Source: JAUYIV01 sp040882645
GTDB lineage: Bacteria; Actinomycetota; Acidimicrobiia; Spongiisociales; UBA11373
Assembly: GCA_040882645.1 (NCBI GenBank)
Contig: JBBEAX010000051.1
Span: forward strand, 1-24,156
Direction of reading: 5' to 3'
Length of the DNA: 24,156 bases
The stretch's first letter is position 1. The number at the start of each line of letters is the position of its first letter. Position numbers and translations under genes: made by a program. Below, one piece after another: positions 21,412 to 24,156 of the stretch. A model generated the notes under the pieces. That model worked only from the letters and a program-made list of their open reading frames with translations, ran no database searches and had not been told where the DNA came from.

Positions 21412-21451
21412 AATCGCTGACAGTCGCTGACAGTCGCTACCAATCGCTACC
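21412..21451. repeat. Decamer array left of assembly gap
   Basis: Four 10-bp units in register: AATCGCTGAC, AGTCGCTGAC, AGTCGCTACC, AATCGCTACC. The array on the far side of the gap carries the reverse complement (GGTAGCGATT), so the two are inverted relative to each other. Confidence 0.88.
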
Positions 21452-21656
21452 CGCTCAGAATCGCCCACCGCGGCCAGACACCGACCTCCTGGCAGCGACT
21501 GNNNNNNNNNNNNNNNNNNNNNNNNNNNNNNNNNNNNNNNNNNNNNNNNNNNNNNNNNNNNNNNNNNNNNNNNNNNNNNNNNNNNNNNNNNNNNNNNNNN
21601 NCTACCCGCTCAGAATCGCCCACCGCGGCCAGACACCGACCTCCTGGCAGCGACTG
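21447..21656. repeat. 55-bp direct repeat flanking the N gap
   Basis: The 55-bp sequence at 21447-21501, beginning CTACCCGCTCAGAATCGCCC and ending GGCAGCGACTG, recurs identically at 21602-21656 on the other side of the Ns. Either a tandem repeat stopped the assembly or the two contig ends share an unmerged overlap. Confidence 0.92.
21502..21601. other. Assembly gap, exactly 100 N
   Basis: Exactly 100 Ns, the usual placeholder for a gap of unknown length. Real distance and content are unknown, so the spacing between the Fe-S oxidoreductase and zinc-ribbon genes cannot be trusted. Confidence 0.97.
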
Positions 21657-21687
21657 GTCAGCGATCAGTAGCGATTGGTAGCGATTT
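21648..21687. repeat. Decamer array forming the 3' end of the Fe-S oxidoreductase gene
   Basis: Four 10-bp units in register: CAGCGACTGG, TCAGCGATCA, GTAGCGATTG, GTAGCGATTT. Read on the minus strand they encode the last residues (KSLPIATDR) and supply the TGA stop at 21660-21658, so repeat DNA has become coding sequence. Confidence 0.85.
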
Positions 21688-23811
21688 CCCCACCTGCTCC
21701 TCCAGCAAGGTCGCAAGGTCCTTCACCTGGACCCGATCTTCCGCGCCCAGTTCCTTCACGCCGTCGTCGAGCATCACGAAGCAGAAGGGGCAGCCGGTGG
21801 CGATCACGTCCGCCCCCGTCGCCAGGGCCTCCTCGGTGCGCTCGAGGTTGACCCGCTTGCCTATCGACTCCTCCATCCACATCCGGGAACCACCGGCGCC
21901 GCAGCAGAACGAGTCGGTGCCGTTGCGAGGCATCTCCACCAGGTCCCCCGACCGCTTCACCACTTCCCGCGGGGCGATGAACACGTCGTTGTGGCGGCCC
22001 AGGTAGCAGGGGTCGTGGAAGGTGATCGTCTGCCCGGTCTTCGCCTTCGGCTTGAGCCGGCCATCCTTCACCAGTCCCATGAGCACCTGGCTGTGGTGCA
22101 TCACCTCGTACTCGCCGCCGAACTGCGAGTACTCGTTGGAGATGGTGTTGAAGCAATGCGGGCACTGGGTGATCACCTTGCTCACCCCGAGGTCGTTGAG
22201 CGTCTTGATGTTCTGCAGCGCCAACTGTTGGAACACGTATTCGTTGCCGGCGCGCCGGGCCGGGTCGCCCGTGCACAGCTCCATGGGCCCGAGGATGGCA
22301 AAGTCGACCCCGGCCTCGTGGAGCAGTCGGGCCGTCGACACGGTGGTCTTACGATTCCGATCGTCGAACGACCCGGCGCATCCCACCCAGTAGAGATATT
22401 CGGCGGTGACGCCAGGGTCGCCGAGACGCTTCACCTCGAAGTCGAGTTCCTTCGTCCAGTCGCCGCGCCCCTGCTGGCTGGAGCCGTAGGGATTCGACGA
22501 GTTTTCCAGACTGATGAACGTCTGGCCCAACTCCTGGGGGAACGCGCCTTCCATCAGCGTCAGGTACCGGCGCATGTCGAGGATCTTGTCGAGGATTTCG
22601 ATATCCACCGGGCACACCTCGTCGCACGCCCGGCACGAGGTGCAGGCCCAGACCTCCTCGGCGGTGATTCGCTCGAACACCGAGTCGGCGGTGACCGTGA
22701 TCCCCCGGTCCACCCCCACCGGCGGGCTCACCGGCGGATTACCGGTACGGGCCGCCACCTCCCCCAGCTTGAGAACGATCTCGCGCGGGTCGAGCGGCTT
22801 GCCGGTCTGGTTGGCAGGACACACCGAGGTGCACCGGCCACAAATCGTGCAGGCGTCGGTGTCGAGCAGCTGCTTCCAGGTGAAGTCGGAGACCTTCGAC
22901 GCCCCGATCGTCTCGATGTCGGCGGCTTCGACCAGATTCGGCATCTCCCGCATCGCCCCCTTGTGGCGGTCGCGGGGCGACAGCGCCATGTTGAGCGGGG
23001 AGGTGATCATGTGGCGCAGCTTCGTGGTTGGAATCGCCACCAACAGGGCCAGGAACGCCACGACATGGGCGACCCACAGGCCCTGGTGGAGGCCCGATGC
23101 CGCCGACTCGGGAACCAATGCGCTCAGCGGGTAGGCGACGAACGACCAGGTCTCGAAGTCGGGCCGGCCGTCCACGGTGATCCGGGCAGCCTCGACGGCG
23201 AAACCGGTAAGGCCGATCAAGAAGAGCAGAGCCAGGTTGAAAGCGTCCTCCGGCCGGGTCTTGGTGCGCAGCTTGCGGGGGCGCAGCCCGTACCGCCGGC
23301 CGGCCGCCATCAACAGACCGCCGAGGAAGACCAGCCCGAACGCGTCGAGGATGGCCGAGTACCACTGATACACCGCCCCCTCGAGGAACTTCAGGTTGGC
23401 AGGGGCGAGGTGGTCGATCTCGAGGGTGACCGTGCCGAGGAACAGCACGATGAACCCCGAATAGATGGCGAGGTGCATGAGGCCGGCGGCGCGGTCCTCG
23501 AACACCGACCGCTGCGAGAGTCCCCGCTCCAGCGCCCGGATCCGCTGCCACCACCGGTCGACCCGCTTCTCATCGGCACCGCGCATCCAGTTCTTCGCCC
23601 GGACCGCAAAGAAGTAGGCGAACAGCGCCACGAAGATCGTCGACGCCACATAGAAGAGCACGATCACCGGGCCGGGGATGTTCCCGAACACCACCCGCCC
23701 CACCTCAGGCTCGTGATGATCCGGAATCGACCCGCCCCACCACAGCAAGAGCACGCTCGCCGGGAGCAGCACGACCAAGCCCCAGACGATGCGAATGCTC
23801 CACCGCTTCAT
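21658..23811 (-). CDS. Membrane Fe-S oxidoreductase with NarI-like, dual 4Fe-4S and two CCG domains
   Basis: The 717-residue protein has about six membrane helices in residues 8-265, with His113, His242 and His249 as possible haem ligands, resembling a NarI-type cytochrome b. Next comes a ferredoxin domain with CTICGRCTSVCP (321-332) and CTSCRACDEVCP (390-401), each followed by Pro as in 4Fe-4S sites. The C-terminal half has two CCG cysteine-rich domains: WVGCAGSF and CPHCFN (550-555), then HDPCYLGRHN (599-608), FCCGAGGSRMW and CPFCFVML. Relatives include HdrD- and GlpC-like subunits that pass electrons between soluble carriers (often electron-transfer flavoprotein) and membrane quinone; the donor here is unknown. 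ATG 23811 has GGGGGAG upstream. The last residues derive from a decamer repeat. Confidence 0.93.
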   Translation of the reverse strand: MKRWSIRIVWGLVVLLPASVLLLWWGGSIPDHHEPEVGRVVFGNIPGPVIVLFYVASTIFVALFAYFFAVRAKNWMRGADEKRVDRWWQRIRALERGLSQRSVFEDRAAGLMHLAIYSGFIVLFLGTVTLEIDHLAPANLKFLEGAVYQWYSAILDAFGLVFLGGLLMAAGRRYGLRPRKLRTKTRPEDAFNLALLFLIGLTGFAVEAARITVDGRPDFETWSFVAYPLSALVPESAASGLHQGLWVAHVVAFLALLVAIPTTKLRHMITSPLNMALSPRDRHKGAMREMPNLVEAADIETIGASKVSDFTWKQLLDTDACTICGRCTSVCPANQTGKPLDPREIVLKLGEVAARTGNPPVSPPVGVDRGITVTADSVFERITAEEVWACTSCRACDEVCPVDIEILDKILDMRRYLTLMEGAFPQELGQTFISLENSSNPYGSSQQGRGDWTKELDFEVKRLGDPGVTAEYLYWVGCAGSFDDRNRKTTVSTARLLHEAGVDFAILGPMELCTGDPARRAGNEYVFQQLALQNIKTLNDLGVSKVITQCPHCFNTISNEYSQFGGEYEVMHHSQVLMGLVKDGRLKPKAKTGQTITFHDPCYLGRHNDVFIAPREVVKRSGDLVEMPRNGTDSFCCGAGGSRMWMEESIGKRVNLERTEEALATGADVIATGCPFCFVMLDDGVKELGAEDRVQVKDLATLLEEQVGKSLPIATDR

Positions 23812-23845
23812 CGGACTCCCCCGGTCGGCGTCGGAGAGTGTAAGA

Positions 23846-23864
23846 GGCCTCGCTTCGCTCGGCC
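23846..23864 (-). repeat. GGCCGAGC...GCGAGGCC element, second copy
   Basis: Reverse complement of the 19-bp element at 4268-4286 with 18 of 19 bases identical. A partial third copy (GAGGCCGAGCGAAA) occurs near 4153. It lies just upstream of the Fe-S oxidoreductase start. Confidence 0.65.
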
Positions 23865-23877
23865 GCTTCAAATCGTC

Positions 23878-23939
23878 TCCTCCCGGCTTCCGGGGGGAGT
23901 ACCCCGAAGGGGGGAGGGGGGCAGCTGACCCTGCGAGCA
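23878..23939. repeat. Interspersed GC-rich element, copy 2
   Basis: TCCTCCCGGCTTCCGGGGGG and the end block GGAGGGGGGCAGC followed by TGACCCTGCGAGCA match the outer parts of 10488-10565, while the middle differs. It lies in the 340-bp gene-free stretch 23812-24152. Confidence 0.7.
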
Positions 23940-23997
23940 GGACTGGACCCGAGTATTGAAGAAGTCGCTGGAATGGTCGCAGGGTCAGCGGCCCCCT
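23916..23997. repeat. Long inverted repeat GCTGACCCTGCGA / TCGCAGGGTCAGC
   Basis: Perfect 13-bp arms at 23924-23936 and 23977-23989, extended after one mismatch by a further 6 paired bases and one G-T, enclose a 40-bp loop. It overlaps the end of interspersed copy 2, whose sister at 10488 lacks the right arm. It could be a terminator or the remnant end of a mobile element. Confidence 0.6.
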
Positions 23998-24060
23998 CTC
24001 TATGAAGGGGGTGGTCTTGTCAAGTGGGGTTGGGGGGTGGGTCTCATCTCTCTATTGCCC

Positions 24061-24083
24061 GGTGTTGGGATTAGGTGTTGGGA
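24061..24083. repeat. Direct repeat GGTGTTGGGA x2, 13-bp period
   Basis: Two identical 10-mers (24061-24070 and 24074-24083) separated by TTA, upstream of the partial gene at the right edge. They may be protein-binding sites or chance. Confidence 0.4.
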
Positions 24084-24138
24084 GTGCTCCTGGGCTCATT
24101 TTGAAGCACCCCGGGTTTGGTAGCGGCTCTGATTCCAC

Positions 24139-24156
24139 GGGAGGATGGAGTCATGC
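24139..24156 (+). CDS. Ribosome-binding site and first codon of a gene cut by the window edge
   Basis: GGGAGG (24139-24144) stands 8 nt before ATG 24153, an excellent initiation site. Only the first codon is inside the window. The leader from about 24102 (TGAAGCACCCCGGGTTTGGT) resembles, from memory, leaders of IS3-type transposase genes in actinobacteria, but the protein cannot be identified from this window. Confidence 0.35.

Noticed and set aside
21991..23928. 645-codon plus-strand frame opposite the Fe-S oxidoreductase
   Set aside because: The minus strand has Fe-S and CCG motifs and membrane helices; the plus-strand product has none and is His/Arg-rich.

Overview
The window is high-GC bacterial DNA. 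It contains ClpS next to a DUF2017 protein, a BldC/excisionase-like HTH protein, a DUF2332 protein, and a Tad/Flp pilus operon without a secretin. Together these point to a Gram-positive-type actinobacterium, perhaps of the Acidimicrobiia; that class-level guess is inference. A run of exactly 100 Ns (21502-21601), flanked by identical 55-bp copies, suggests a scaffolded draft or metagenome assembly.

Layout. 1-2228 (-): 3'-truncated secreted protein with an N-terminal beta-sandwich-like region and at least five full ~95-residue putative-Ig (He_PIG/cadherin-like) repeats. 2629-4044 (-): membrane sensor histidine kinase. 4345-5460 (+): alanine dehydrogenase. 5457-6396 (-): translationally coupled HTH protein, ClpS and DUF2017 protein. 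6517-9279 (-): class III nucleotidyl cyclase fused to an NB-ARC-like ATPase and TPR-like repeats. 9506-10444 (+): membrane GGDEF diguanylate cyclase. 10624-11013 (-): DCC/DUF393 protein. 11235-16847 (+): compact Tad pilus operon in the order small unknown protein, CpaB/SAF, TadZ-like, TadA, TadB, TadC, 57-aa Flp pilin, then three TadE/F/G-type minor pilins; most junctions are ATGA or GTGA overlaps. 16844-18541 (-): CHASE-type sensor histidine kinase. 18690-19736 (+): DUF2332 protein. 19766-20155 (+): NTF2/SnoaL-like gene broken by one in-frame TAG. 20152-21042 (-): beta-class DNA methyltransferase. 21200-21361 (-): 53-aa zinc-ribbon protein. 21658-23811 (-): membrane-bound Fe-S/CCG-domain oxidoreductase. 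At the right edge there is a good ribosome-binding site and ATG, possibly an insertion-sequence ORF.

The signal least explained by ordinary annotation lies between the genes. Nearly every spacer outside the Tad operon carries arrays of 7-bp units (families CAAGAGT/CTTGACT, GCAGCGG/TTCCCGC, CGTATTG/CAATTCG) or, near the gap, 10-bp units (AATCGCTACC). The units stay in exact 7- or 10-bp register while their sequence drifts. Two families are joined without a phase break (2505-2623), and arrays often occur in inverted pairs. Some abut or enter stop codons. Two further interspersed elements (10488/23878 and 4268/23846) lie in the same spacers. This looks like a repeat-generating process acting on intergenic DNA, and it is the main candidate here for something undescribed.

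The genes suggest a surface-attached, signal-rich lifestyle: pili, an adhesin-like protein, c-di-GMP and cyclic-nucleotide enzymes, and two orphan sensor kinases with no response regulator beside them.
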